A stretch of 38,347 nucleotides of DNA from Polyangiaceae bacterium. GTDB taxonomy: Bacteria; Myxococcota_A; Polyangia; Polyangiales; Polyangiaceae. This document shows positions 1 to 7,183 of the stretch, piece by piece. The position numbers and the translations under genes are program-made. Under the pieces are notes generated by a model. It worked only from the letters and a program-made list of their open reading frames with translations, had not been told where the DNA came from and ran no database searches. Each line of letters starts with the position of its first letter. Within the stretch, counting starts at the first letter, position 1. The stretch is taken from the NCBI GenBank assembly GCA_013361525.1, contig JABFXY010000230.1, forward strand, positions 1 to 38,347, given 5' to 3'.

Positions 1-109
1 GACGCGCTTCGCGACGGCGGGGTCGCAGCCAAAACGAAGCCTATTTGCTTCCTTTCCGTACAAGTGCGCGGCCCGTCGCTTGGCCCGCGCCGTGCGAGGG
101 CGGTGAGGC

Positions 110-2485
110 ATGACGCCGCCCGCCCCCATCGCCCGCCGCCGCCGAACCACCAACGTTGTCCTCGTCTGGCTCGCCGCCGCGATTCCGCTCGCTGCGTGCG
201 TCGCGGCCGACGAAGCGATGGAAGACGAAGATGCAGCGGAGGCGTTCGCCGCGCTGGAAGACCCCTCGGGACCCGATCCGTGCGCGGGTGTTTCGCCGAA
301 CGCTGCGTCCAAAGGCGTGACGGTACAGCAGCTCGGCAACAACCGCGCGCTCATCATCGGCACCGACGAAGGCGACGACATCAGCGGCACGGACGGCGAG
401 GACATCATCTGCGCGTTTCGAGGCCGGGACACGATCCGCGGGGGTAACGGCGATGACTACATCGACGGCGGCTCCGGCAATGACGAGATCTACGGCGACG
501 CCGGCAGGGACACGATCCACGGTCGCGGGGGCGGCGACGAGATTCACGGCGGCGCGGGCAACGACCGGCTCTTCGGCGACATTCTCGACGACAAGATGTG
601 GGGCGACGACGGCGACGACCTGCTCATCGGCGCGCACGGCGCGGACTACATGCACGGCGGCCCGGGCGACGATTGGCTGCGCGGCGACACCAATACCGAT
701 TCCCTCATCGGCGGCGAGGGAAGCGACACGGCCAGCTTCACGACCGCAATGCCGCCCGGTCAGCCGCAAGACGTCAATGGTGCGCCGAACCCGACGAATG
801 GCATCGTCATCGATTTCGCCGCGCAGACAGCGAGCGGCGACGGATATGCGGAGCCGCTCGAAGGTGTGGAGCGTGTCGTCGGCTCACCCTTCAACGACCA
901 ATTCCTTCACGTCGGCGCGCGCAAGGTGATCCCCGGATTCGGCTCCGACACCTGCGACGGCGCGGCGTGTGGCGGGCAGAGCCCTGCCGTTCGGGCGGAG
1001 CCTTTCGTGTTCCTCACGGACGAGAGCTTCGACACCGGCCTGATGGTCATGGGCACGAGCGACAGCGACAAGCTTCGCGTTCACGGCAATGGCAGCGATG
1101 CAGTCGTGTCATCGATCGACGGGGCGACGATCGACGCGGGCCCCGGCTGCACGCACGTCGATGCGACGCACACGTCGGTGCGCTGCGGCTTCGGCGGCAA
1201 TCCGCTGCGATACGTGCTGGGATGGGGCGACCTCGGCGACGATCGCTTCGTCGTCGAAGGACATTGGCCGCGCGACATCACCGTGCACGTCGACGGCGGC
1301 GAGGGCAGCGACACGATCATCGGCGGCGACGAAGAGGACGTGTTCTTCACCGGTCGTCGTGGGGCGGACGTGCTCGAAGGAAACGGCGGTGACGACGCGC
1401 TCATCAGCGAGAGCTACAAGGCGGACCTGGATCTGCGAGGCTCGGCGTACCCCGGCGGCGCGGATATTTTGAAGGCGGGTGACGGCGACGATCAGCTGGT
1501 GGTCGACTATCCGTGCGGCGGCCACTTCTACAGCGGCGGATCGGGTATCGACGTCGCTGGGTTCGCGCGGGCGGGCAATCGACCGCTGACCGCGCAGCTC
1601 GACGGGCAGTTCGACGGGCCGGCGCACCGCCAAGAGTTCGTGGGCCGCGCATTCAGTGATCTGTGCGCGAGCGATTGGCAAACCTACGGCACACACATGG
1701 AGGGAAACCTCGAAATCCTCGAGGGCACCGACGGCGCCGATCGACTGCATGGCAATGACGGCAAGAACACCATTTGGGGTCGCGAAGGAGACGACGCCAT
1801 CTATGGCTATGGCGGCGACGACATCCTCGAAGGATTGCGCGATAACGACTCGATCTGGGCCGGTGCAGGGCGCGACGTGGTGAACGGCGGCGCCGGCGTA
1901 GACCATATCTATGCAGGCGACGGCACGACCGACATCAAGATCTCCTGCGGAGAAGACGGCGGTGTCATCGAATCGCGCGACGCGAAAGATCCCGCGGCGG
2001 AAGGTTGTCACGCGCCTTCGGGCGGCGGAGCTACCGGCGGTGGAGGCGGGGGCAGCGGCGGAAGCGGAAGCAATGGCGGCTCGGATCCGACGCCCGGCTG
2101 CAGCGGCGACGACTTCCCCCTAGCCGATCAACCCGACACGCATTGCTATCGAATCATCACCGCGCGAACGTGGGATCAGGCGCGCACGCAATGCCAAGAC
2201 GTCGGCAAACACCTCGCGACGCTGACGATCGAAGAAAACGCCCGGCTGCGCCAATCGGGCCATATCGACACCGCGACGTGGATCGGCGGTCACCGCGAGG
2301 GCGCGACGACACAGTTCTATTGGGTCACCGAGAGCGAGAGCTTCCCGATGAACAACGCCCCGTGGAACGACCCGGGCGAAGCTCACGACGCTCAAGGCGA
2401 CAAATGCGTGACGTTCCTCGTCGACGGCACGTGGGGCCTGAAGCCATGCGACGCGACGGTGCAGGCGCTCTGCGAAGACTTCTGA
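110..2485 (+). CDS. Lipoprotein with RTX-type calcium-binding repeats and a C-terminal C-type lectin-like domain
   Basis: Predicted 791-residue surface lipoprotein. The N-terminus is basic (residues 9-12 RRRR), then hydrophobic, ending in a lipobox-like PLAAC with the lipid-anchor Cys at 30. Glycine-aspartate nonapeptide repeats of the haemolysin/RTX type (GGxGxDxxx) form three blocks, at about residues 108-205, 390-435 and 540-610; this family binds calcium in parallel beta-rolls. A Gly/Ser linker at about 637-658 leads to a C-type lectin-like domain at about 664-791, with the WIGG core, a terminal CEDF and the expected Cys pattern. Such domains bind carbohydrate or protein ligands, so adhesion or prey/matrix binding is a reasonable inference. 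RTX proteins are usually exported by type I secretion without an N-terminal signal, so the lipoprotein signal is atypical. It converges on the RRM gene. The start was chosen because the signal peptide begins there. Confidence 0.85.
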   Translation: MTPPAPIARRRRTTNVVLVWLAAAIPLAACVAADEAMEDEDAAEAFAALEDPSGPDPCAGVSPNAASKGVTVQQLGNNRALIIGTDEGDDISGTDGEDIICAFRGRDTIRGGNGDDYIDGGSGNDEIYGDAGRDTIHGRGGGDEIHGGAGNDRLFGDILDDKMWGDDGDDLLIGAHGADYMHGGPGDDWLRGDTNTDSLIGGEGSDTASFTTAMPPGQPQDVNGAPNPTNGIVIDFAAQTASGDGYAEPLEGVERVVGSPFNDQFLHVGARKVIPGFGSDTCDGAACGGQSPAVRAEPFVFLTDESFDTGLMVMGTSDSDKLRVHGNGSDAVVSSIDGATIDAGPGCTHVDATHTSVRCGFGGNPLRYVLGWGDLGDDRFVVEGHWPRDITVHVDGGEGSDTIIGGDEEDVFFTGRRGADVLEGNGGDDALISESYKADLDLRGSAYPGGADILKAGDGDDQLVVDYPCGGHFYSGGSGIDVAGFARAGNRPLTAQLDGQFDGPAHRQEFVGRAFSDLCASDWQTYGTHMEGNLEILEGTDGADRLHGNDGKNTIWGREGDDAIYGYGGDDILEGLRDNDSIWAGAGRDVVNGGAGVDHIYAGDGTTDIKISCGEDGGVIESRDAKDPAAEGCHAPSGGGATGGGGGGSGGSGSNGGSDPTPGCSGDDFPLADQPDTHCYRIITARTWDQARTQCQDVGKHLATLTIEENARLRQSGHIDTATWIGGHREGATTQFYWVTESESFPMNNAPWNDPGEAHDAQGDKCVTFLVDGTWGLKPCDATVQALCEDF

Positions 2486-2497
2486 GCGACCGCACGA

Positions 2498-2551
2498 CGA
2501 AACAAAAAGAACGAGGCCGTGACCGCGCTCGGCGCGATCACGGCCTTCGTT
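2498..2551 (-). terminator. Rho-independent terminator of the RRM gene
   Basis: A long hairpin begins 3 nt past the leftward RRM gene's stop. Arms GGCCGTGA (2515-2522) and TCACGGCC (2538-2545) are perfect and are extended by AACGA (2510-2514) against TCGTT (2547-2551), with one bulged base. The inner loop can also pair CGCG/CGCG. On the minus strand it is followed by a T-rich tract (complement of 2498-2509). The rightward RTX gene ends at 2485, so the hairpin may slow transcription from that side too, but the U-tract lies only on the minus-strand side. Confidence 0.85.
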
Positions 2552-2554
2552 GCA

Positions 2555-2872
2555 TCACCAGCCGCGATGACCGCCGCGTCGCTGGCCGCCGTCGAAGCCG
2601 CCACCGCCGCCACCACCGCGGGGCTGTCGCTCCTCGGCCTCGTTCACGCGGAGCGGACGCCCGTCGAGCATCGTGCCGTTCATCGTGGAGATGGCGCGGT
2701 TCGCCTCGTCCTGCGAGCCCATGGTCACGAAGGCAAAGCCGCGCGAACGGCCGGTTTCGCGATCGGTCACGAGATGGACGTCGGTGACCTGACCCATCGA
2801 CTCGAAGGCGCTGCGAACGCTCTCGGTGCTCGCGTTGAACGAAAGATTACCGACATAAAGACGCTGACCCAT
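2555..2872 (-). CDS. Glycine-rich RNA-binding protein with one RRM domain
   Basis: Predicted 105-residue cytoplasmic RNA-binding protein. It has a single RNA-recognition motif: RNP2 is LYVGNL (residues 5-10) and RNP1 is RGFAFVTM (44-51), with aromatic residues at the positions that stack on RNA bases. A short Gly/Arg-rich tail (about 85-105) follows. This is the size and layout of the bacterial and cyanobacterial Rbp family, often cold-induced and thought to act as RNA chaperones. An open frame extends upstream, but the ATG at 2872 is chosen because the RRM begins immediately after it and a GAGG lies about 9 nt upstream. A structured leader (2943-2976) and a strong terminator (2498-2551) suggest a monocistronic transcript. 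The precise RNA targets cannot be read from sequence. Confidence 0.93.
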   Translation of the reverse strand: MGQRLYVGNLSFNASTESVRSAFESMGQVTDVHLVTDRETGRSRGFAFVTMGSQDEANRAISTMNGTMLDGRPLRVNEAEERQPRGGGGGGGFDGGQRRGGHRGW

Positions 2873-2942
2873 TTTCAGAACCTCGATCGTTGTCGTGACA
2901 CCAAAGGGAACCCCTCGGCAGCGCTCGTCGCTGTGAGGGCGC

Positions 2943-2976
2943 GCCTCCAGTCCAGCAGAAGCTGGCTTGTGGAGGC
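2943..2976 (-). promoter_or_regulatory. Hairpin in the upstream region of the RRM gene
   Basis: GCCTCCA (2943-2949) pairs with TGGAGGC (2970-2976). Inside, CCAGC (2952-2956) pairs with GCTGG (2961-2965) around an AGAA loop. The result is 12 bp broken by one internal loop. It lies about 70 nt upstream of the RRM ATG on the transcribed strand and has no U-tract, so it resembles a structured 5' leader more than a terminator for the globin operon. Whether it lies within the transcript is unknown. Confidence 0.45.
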
Positions 2977-3112
2977 TTGAACGCGTCGCGATCCCCTCGA
3001 GGGCTCGTGTCCGGTCGTTTCGCCAAAATGTCGCGTGTGAGGGGTGCACCCTACCCGACATCGCCCGAAACGCAAGCTCGGCGCTCCACATCGACGGAAT
3101 CGCGCTTACCGA

Positions 3113-3583
3113 TCAGCCCTTCGGGACGTAGGGCCCGCCCACCTCGCCCCAGCCCCACTTCGGCATGGGCGCCTCCTCGACGACGGTCGCGCCCGGCTGA
3201 GAGTTGATGACCGCGAGACGCGTGCCCCACTCGAGGTAGCCGACGAACGCGGATCGAAACTCGGGATCGTCGGGGAGGCCGATCTCGTCGGCGCAGGTGA
3301 GAAGCAGCTCCACCCAGCGGCGGCGCTGCGCTTGTGAAAGGCTGCGGCCGAGGTGGTGGCGGATCATGTTCGCGTGACCGCCATTTTCGCCCGAGTACAT
3401 CGCGGGCCCGCCGAATACCTCCGCGAGAAATTGTGCGACGTGACGCGGATGGTCCGGCGACATGTGCGCGAAGATCGGCGCGAGGACGGGGTCGTCGGGG
3501 ACGCGCCCATAGAAGGTCGCGGTGAGCTTCTCGAGCGCGGGCATACCGCCCAGCCATTCATACAAGGAGGGGACGTCGCTCAA
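3113..3583 (-). CDS. Group II (trHbO-like) truncated haemoglobin
   Basis: Predicted 156-residue haem protein that binds or detoxifies O2, NO or other small ligands. It starts SLYEWLGG and contains FAHMSPDHPRHV (residues 38-49) and EVFGGP. The proximal haem ligand is most likely His77, which lies 13 residues before Trp90; that spacing matches the F8 His and G8 Trp of group II globins. The stretch DPEFRSAFVGYLEWG (106-120) and a C-terminal tail PKWGWGEVGGPY are like the globin half of the ABM/truncated-haemoglobin fusions of actinobacteria. The start is a TTG at 3583: its TTGA overlaps the stop of the cyclase gene, GAGG precedes it by 6 nt, and there is no nearby ATG before the globin fold begins. 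Translation is therefore probably coupled to the cyclase gene. Confidence 0.9.
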   Translation of the reverse strand: MSDVPSLYEWLGGMPALEKLTATFYGRVPDDPVLAPIFAHMSPDHPRHVAQFLAEVFGGPAMYSGENGGHANMIRHHLGRSLSQAQRRRWVELLLTCADEIGLPDDPEFRSAFVGYLEWGTRLAVINSQPGATVVEEAPMPKWGWGEVGGPYVPKG

Positions 3584-4380
3584 TGGGGACCTCGATCGTG
3601 GGGGACCCAAGCGACGACGCGAGCAGGGCCGCCCGATGCGCCTTCGACCTTGGGAACGCCGATGAATAGCCTCGATCCGGAAGGCGGCAAGCGAGACAGG
3701 TTCGCGAGGCACTCGAGCGCCCATTTCTTGGCGGCCGAAAGTACGCGGTGACCTTCGTAGCGGGTGTCCCGACCCGGATCGATCGAGAAGGTGTCGACAC
3801 CGATGCCGAGGATCTCGGGGCGAGCGGCGAGGTGCTCGATCGCCGCGCGAGAGAAGCCGGGGAAGTGCATCACGCCCCCGGCGTCGGGGTTCGCGAACCG
3901 CTCTTGCGAAGGCCAGCGTGCATCCCACCCCGAGCACATCAAGACCACCGATCGCTGCGGCAGCGGCCCGTGCGCTTTTTGCCAGCGCTCGAGATCCGCC
4001 AGGGTGAGCTCGGTGTCGGGGTTCGCCTCGACGCGTGCGCGAAGGTCGATCACGACGGCCTCCGCGAAGAGGTCGTCGAGCGGTATCGCCTCGAGACAAG
4101 GCGCGTCCTCCGCGAAATGGCACGGGGCATCGATATGCGTGCCGATGTGCTCGGTGAGCTCCCATTTATTCGCGTACACGCCGCGTGTCGCAATGGTCGC
4201 GATCGGCGCACGTCGAAATGGGAACGTCGCGTCGCGCACCTGAATGTAGGGAGACGAAGGGCCCAAGGGGTGGGTCAGATCGACGACCGTCGATGCTTCG
4301 GCTGGAGGGCTCGGCGGGCTCGCCGCGCATCCGCCGACCGTGGCTGCCAATCCGCCGACGAAGGCGCGCCGACCGATCAA
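3580..4380 (-). CDS. Cyclase/kynurenine formamidase-family metal hydrolase, Tat-type lipoprotein
   Basis: Predicted 266-residue enzyme of the cyclase family (PF04199), whose members hydrolyse amide or lactone-like bonds using bound metal. The signature HxGTHxDxPxH is intact: His78, His82, Asp84 and His88. The N-terminus reads IGRRAFVGGLAATVGGC, a twin-arginine-like signal (Arg4-Arg5) with a lipobox Cys at 18, so the enzyme is probably exported folded with its metal and anchored in the envelope. The TTG at 4380 is chosen because its TTGA overlaps the hxlR stop and GGCGAGGG lies just upstream; a longer reading would run inside hxlR. It lies between the regulator and the truncated haemoglobin, with 4-bp overlaps on both sides. 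The substrate is unknown; an isatin- or formylkynurenine-like ring compound would suit the family. Confidence 0.85.
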   Translation of the reverse strand: MIGRRAFVGGLAATVGGCAASPPSPPAEASTVVDLTHPLGPSSPYIQVRDATFPFRRAPIATIATRGVYANKWELTEHIGTHIDAPCHFAEDAPCLEAIPLDDLFAEAVVIDLRARVEANPDTELTLADLERWQKAHGPLPQRSVVLMCSGWDARWPSQERFANPDAGGVMHFPGFSRAAIEHLAARPEILGIGVDTFSIDPGRDTRYEGHRVLSAAKKWALECLANLSRLPPSGSRLFIGVPKVEGASGGPARVVAWVPHDRGPH

Positions 4381-4712
4381 GCGACCCTCGCCTTCGACGG
4401 CGCCGCTTGCACGCGCGCCCCGAGCTCGGGGCCGACGCGCTCGCCCCACGCGTGCAGCGCCTGCAAGACGTTCCTCGCCGATTCACCGCGCGACGTGAGC
4501 ACGTAGGCGCCGTTTTTTCGCTGAATCAGGCCGGCGTCGACGAGCTCGGCGAGCCGCTGCGTCAACATCTTCTCGCTCATGTGAGGCACGCTTCGTCGAA
4601 GGTCCGCATATCGCTGAGCCCCCTCTTTGATTCGAGCGAGGATCACCGTGCGCCATTTGCCGCCGAGCACGTCGAGCGCAAGCTCCACCGCGCACCCGTA
4701 GGTTCGCTTCAT
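4377..4712 (-). CDS. HxlR-family winged-helix transcriptional regulator
   Basis: Predicted 111-residue DNA-binding dimer. The family signature is clear: CAVELALDVLGGKW (residues 7-20), then RYADLRRSVPHMSEKMLTQRL and the wing YVLTSRG. Position 7 is a cysteine, matching the N-terminal Cys that HxlR proteins such as YodB and HypR use to sense quinones, diamide or hypochlorite. The ATG at 4712 (MKRTYGC) is chosen over an upstream ATG because family members start there and the longer form would run through the operator. A perfect inverted repeat centred at 4757/4758 lies 32 bp upstream, suggesting autorepression and control of the divergent monooxygenase. It heads the leftward hxlR, cyclase, globin run. 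Confidence 0.9.
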   Translation of the reverse strand: MKRTYGCAVELALDVLGGKWRTVILARIKEGAQRYADLRRSVPHMSEKMLTQRLAELVDAGLIQRKNGAYVLTSRGESARNVLQALHAWGERVGPELGARVQAAPSKARVA

Positions 4713-4744
4713 GCGCGCGGGAGTGTGACCGAAGGGCAACGTGC

Positions 4745-4770
4745 TGCAACGAACCATTTGGTTCGTTGCA
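4745..4770. promoter_or_regulatory. Perfect 12-bp inverted repeat, likely HxlR operator
   Basis: Left arm TGCAACGAACCA (4745-4756) and right arm TGGTTCGTTGCA (4759-4770) are exact reverse complements separated by TT. The element lies almost midway between the divergent starts of hxlR (4712) and the monooxygenase (4802). A dimeric winged-helix regulator would fit, and binding could shut both promoters. No convincing -35/-10 pair could be assigned by eye. Confidence 0.8.
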
Positions 4771-4801
4771 ACGATTGAGGGGCGTGCGTACATCGCTCGC
4801 C

Positions 4802-5104
4802 ATGGTGATTGAATACATTCGGTACGAAATTTCGGACGTCGACGGATTCATGAGCGCGTACCAAAGCGCGCGATCCGCGCTCGACGCTTCACCCCATTGC
4901 CTCGCGTACGAGCTCTCCCGCTGCTCGGAAGAGCCGAGCTCCTTCATCCTTCGAATCGAGTGGGACTCGACCGAAGGCCACCTCCAGGGCTTTCGCAAAT
5001 CGGAGGTGTTCGGGCCGTTCGTCGCTGCGGTTCGGCCTTTCATCCCGAGCATTCGCGAGATGCGTCACTACGAGCTCACGTCGATCGCGTCGCGCAAGGG
5101 ATGA
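4802..5104 (+). CDS. Small ABM-family (antibiotic biosynthesis monooxygenase-like) protein
   Basis: Predicted 100-residue single-domain protein of the ABM ferredoxin-like fold, a family that includes cofactor-free quinol monooxygenases such as YgiN and polyketide quinone-forming oxygenases. The features seen are MVIEYIRY at the start, PHCLAYELSRC (31-41), FILRIEWDSTEGHLQGF (48-64) and REMRHYE near the end. This sequence resembles the ABM half of the truncated haemoglobin/ABM chimera described in Streptomyces avermitilis. Here the globin half is encoded divergently 1.2 kb away under the same candidate operator. The ATG at 4802 is used; an in-frame GTG at 4784 is possible but too close to the GAGGGG. 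The stop overlaps an ATG at 5101 of the next frame. The substrate is not known. Confidence 0.85.
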   Translation: MVIEYIRYEISDVDGFMSAYQSARSALDASPHCLAYELSRCSEEPSSFILRIEWDSTEGHLQGFRKSEVFGPFVAAVRPFIPSIREMRHYELTSIASRKG

Positions 5105-5139
5105 CGAGGCTCGACGGGGCCGGTGGTATCGTCGCCACG

Positions 5140-5763
5140 ATGTCCGACCCTTCGAGCCACGATGCCGGCGTACGTCTCCAATGTTTGGATGGCGCGCCGG
5201 CGCCACCGGGCCTCGCCGCGGATCTACGGAGCCTCGCCGACTGGCCGGACGCCGCGCTGAATGCGTTGGGCTCGCTCATCGACGTCACGCTCGGTGATCC
5301 GGTTCCTTCGTACGCCGAGCGCGATATCGCGGCCTTTGCGCGACAACACGGCTTGGAAGCCGAGGACGTTGCGCGCGGCACGAGCGCGGTGCGGGCCCTC
5401 TATCGCCACGGCGCCCGCGCGGATCTGCCGGCCGACGGGCTACGAGCGGACATTCGGGCGCTCACGACGGATCGCGCCGATACCTTGGTCCCGCTCATCG
5501 CGAGCGGCTACGAGGTCGCGCGCGAACGAGTCCAACGCGAGCTGTTGGGAAAGACAATAAACGCGCACGGCAAGGTGCTGACCGACATCGAATGGCGCCT
5601 GGAGACCGTCACCGAGTCGAGCTTCGGGAAGGGCTTTCGCCTGCCGCTCGTCACGCTGACGCTCCGTTATCAAGAGGACGGTCGAAGCTCGACGATCACG
5701 TTCAACGCGCTGCCCACCGTCGTGAAGAAGATCAAAGACGCGCTGGCGCGGATCGTGGTTTGA
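5140..5763 (+). CDS. Uncharacterised protein with a C-terminal COMM-domain-like region
   Basis: Predicted 207-residue cytoplasmic protein. Residues 30-135 look all-helical. Residues 145-207 look like mixed strands followed by a terminal helix and read VLTDIEWRLETVTESS, then RLPLVTLTLRYQEDG, then a hydrophobic C-terminal helix. The order of features (Asp and Trp early, a Ser pair, Pro then alternating hydrophobics, closing helix) and the helical N-terminal domain match COMMD proteins, known mainly as subunits of the eukaryotic Commander complex. That assignment is by eye and needs a profile search. The ATG at 5140 is preferred; an ATG at 5101 in the same frame overlaps the monooxygenase stop as ATGA and would add 13 residues, so co-translation with the monooxygenase is possible. 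The role is unknown. Confidence 0.6.
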   Translation: MSDPSSHDAGVRLQCLDGAPAPPGLAADLRSLADWPDAALNALGSLIDVTLGDPVPSYAERDIAAFARQHGLEAEDVARGTSAVRALYRHGARADLPADGLRADIRALTTDRADTLVPLIASGYEVARERVQRELLGKTINAHGKVLTDIEWRLETVTESSFGKGFRLPLVTLTLRYQEDGRSSTITFNALPTVVKKIKDALARIVV

Positions 5764-5777
5764 GCATTTGTTTTCTC

Positions 5778-5804
5778 GCGCGCGCACGACGGCTTCGCGC
5801 GCGC
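5778..5804. other. GC-only hairpin between convergent genes
   Basis: GCGCGCGC at 5778-5785 can pair with GCGCGCGC at 5797-5804 around an 11-nt loop, in the 43-bp gap between the converging COMM-like and metallopeptidase-like genes. Neither strand has a T-tract after the stem, so it is at best a weak bidirectional transcription barrier. Confidence 0.3.
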
Positions 5805-5806
5805 CG

Positions 5807-7183
5807 TTACTTCGCCGCCAGGATCTCTTTCAGCCACGCATCAGCGACCTTGCAACCAGCCGCGCTCGTCGGAGCGGTCGCTTTCGTATACGGGCCGGCG
5901 ACGAGGACGACGTCCTGGCCGCGATGTGCCCACGCGACCGGTCCGAGGTCTTTGCGCTCTTTGCACGCCGCGCCGAACTGCTTCTTCAGAACCTGCGCGA
6001 CCTCCAGCGCATCGGAAGCCTTGTCCATCCTGGTGTAGAGCGCGACGGCGTACGACTTCTGCGCGTCTTTGGTCTGCGCGACGACATAGCGATCACCGCC
6101 CCAGCCCGCGGCCGCGGCCATTGCGGGTTTGAGCGCCGTCCATTGCTCGAGCATCAACCGTAGGCCGAGCTCGCCATTCGTCTCGTCGAGACCGATCGAA
6201 TAGCTCGGCCCGAGCGCCTCGGTCGTGATGGTGGGGATCGCGAGCGCAGCTTCCTTCTTGTTGTACTTCTCGAGGTGGAGGATCTGCTCCGTCGTCTCGG
6301 GCAAGCGCTTGAACGCAGCATCCACCGCGGCCCACCCGCCTTCGTCGTGCAAGGCCTTCGCGAAGGCGAAGCCGTCGGTGTACGGCGAGATCAGGCTCGA
6401 CACGATGAGCGGCGGCGTCTCCGCGCCGACGGGGCTCATCGCGGTCGACAAGAAGAAGGCGGTTCGCATCGCCTCCGGATCGATCTCGAATTCGCTGCCG
6501 TACGTCGCGAGCATGCCTGCGAGGGTCGCGTCACCTTCGACGAGATGCTGGATCGCGGCGAGGTAGTCGCTCTTTCCCGGCTTGTAGTCGAGCATCCACC
6601 CGATCGAAAACGACTGGTCCTGAAGGGCGTGGACAAGCTCGTGAGGGAGCGTCTCGTCCTCTTGCGCCTTGCTGAGATCGTCGATGAGGTACATCGCCTT
6701 CTCGTCGGGGTCGTAGAAGCCTGCGACGCGCGCCGAGATCAGCCGGAGAAAACCGGCTTCGAGATCGTAGTCGACGGGGATGAGACCGAGCCCGCGGAGC
6801 CCCTCGCTCTGCAGCTCCACGACGCCCGGCGGGATCTCTTCCCGCATCTTCTTCTTGGTCTTCTCGAGCAGCGCCTCGCGTCCCAAGCTGAAGGACTTCA
6901 CGTCCGACTTCACCGGCAGCTTGCGGATCTTGGTGACCTCTTCGAGCGTCTCTTTGATCGCGCGCGCGTAAGGCTGTGCGGTGGGCGCGGCGTCGGCCGA
7001 GGCGATGGCCGATGCGGAGATGCTGGGAGTAGGTGTCGACGCGGACGGCGCGGGAGCGCTCGCGACGGGCTCGCTCGATGCGGAACCTGCGTCGGGCGAG
7101 GCTGATCCGGCGCAGCCGCCGAGCACCAGCGCGAGCAGCGAGGCGCTGCCAGAAAGCCAGCGCTGGGACTTGAGGTCGATCAC
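5807..7183 (-). CDS. Lipoprotein with zincin (HExxH) metallopeptidase-like motif
   Basis: Predicted 458-residue envelope lipoprotein. A signal peptide ends at LALVLGGC (Cys24) and is followed by a Ser/Ala/Pro/Thr-rich linker to about residue 70. The folded part carries LPHELVHALQDQ (179-190), a textbook HExxH zinc motif (His181, Glu182, His185). HLVEGDATLAGM follows, with Glu216 placed as the third ligand of a gluzincin. Fold class and zinc binding are inferred from these motifs; peptidase activity is not shown. The start is a GTG at 7183 whose GTGA overlaps the rpe stop, with AAAGGCGGCG upstream, so it is probably translated from the rpe transcript. Longer readings of this frame upstream run inside rpe and are not real. 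The substrate and any link with the pentose phosphate pathway are unknown. Confidence 0.85.
   Translation of the reverse strand: MIDLKSQRWLSGSASLLALVLGGCAGSASPDAGSASSEPVASAPAPSASTPTPSISASAIASADAAPTAQPYARAIKETLEEVTKIRKLPVKSDVKSFSLGREALLEKTKKKMREEIPPGVVELQSEGLRGLGLIPVDYDLEAGFLRLISARVAGFYDPDEKAMYLIDDLSKAQEDETLPHELVHALQDQSFSIGWMLDYKPGKSDYLAAIQHLVEGDATLAGMLATYGSEFEIDPEAMRTAFFLSTAMSPVGAETPPLIVSSLISPYTDGFAFAKALHDEGGWAAVDAAFKRLPETTEQILHLEKYNKKEAALAIPTITTEALGPSYSIGLDETNGELGLRLMLEQWTALKPAMAAAAGWGGDRYVVAQTKDAQKSYAVALYTRMDKASDALEVAQVLKKQFGAACKERKDLGPVAWAHRGQDVVLVAGPYTKATAPTSAAGCKVADAWLKEILAAK

Noticed and set aside
41..769. Long leftward open frame opposite the RTX gene
   Set aside because: It mirrors the GGxGxD repeat coding of the plus strand; its protein is compositionally odd (Val/Ala/Arg) with no domain, so it is a shadow of GC-rich coding DNA.
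3584..4165. N-terminal extension of the truncated-haemoglobin frame
   Set aside because: This part runs through the cyclase gene in another frame; the globin fold begins just after the TTG at 3583.
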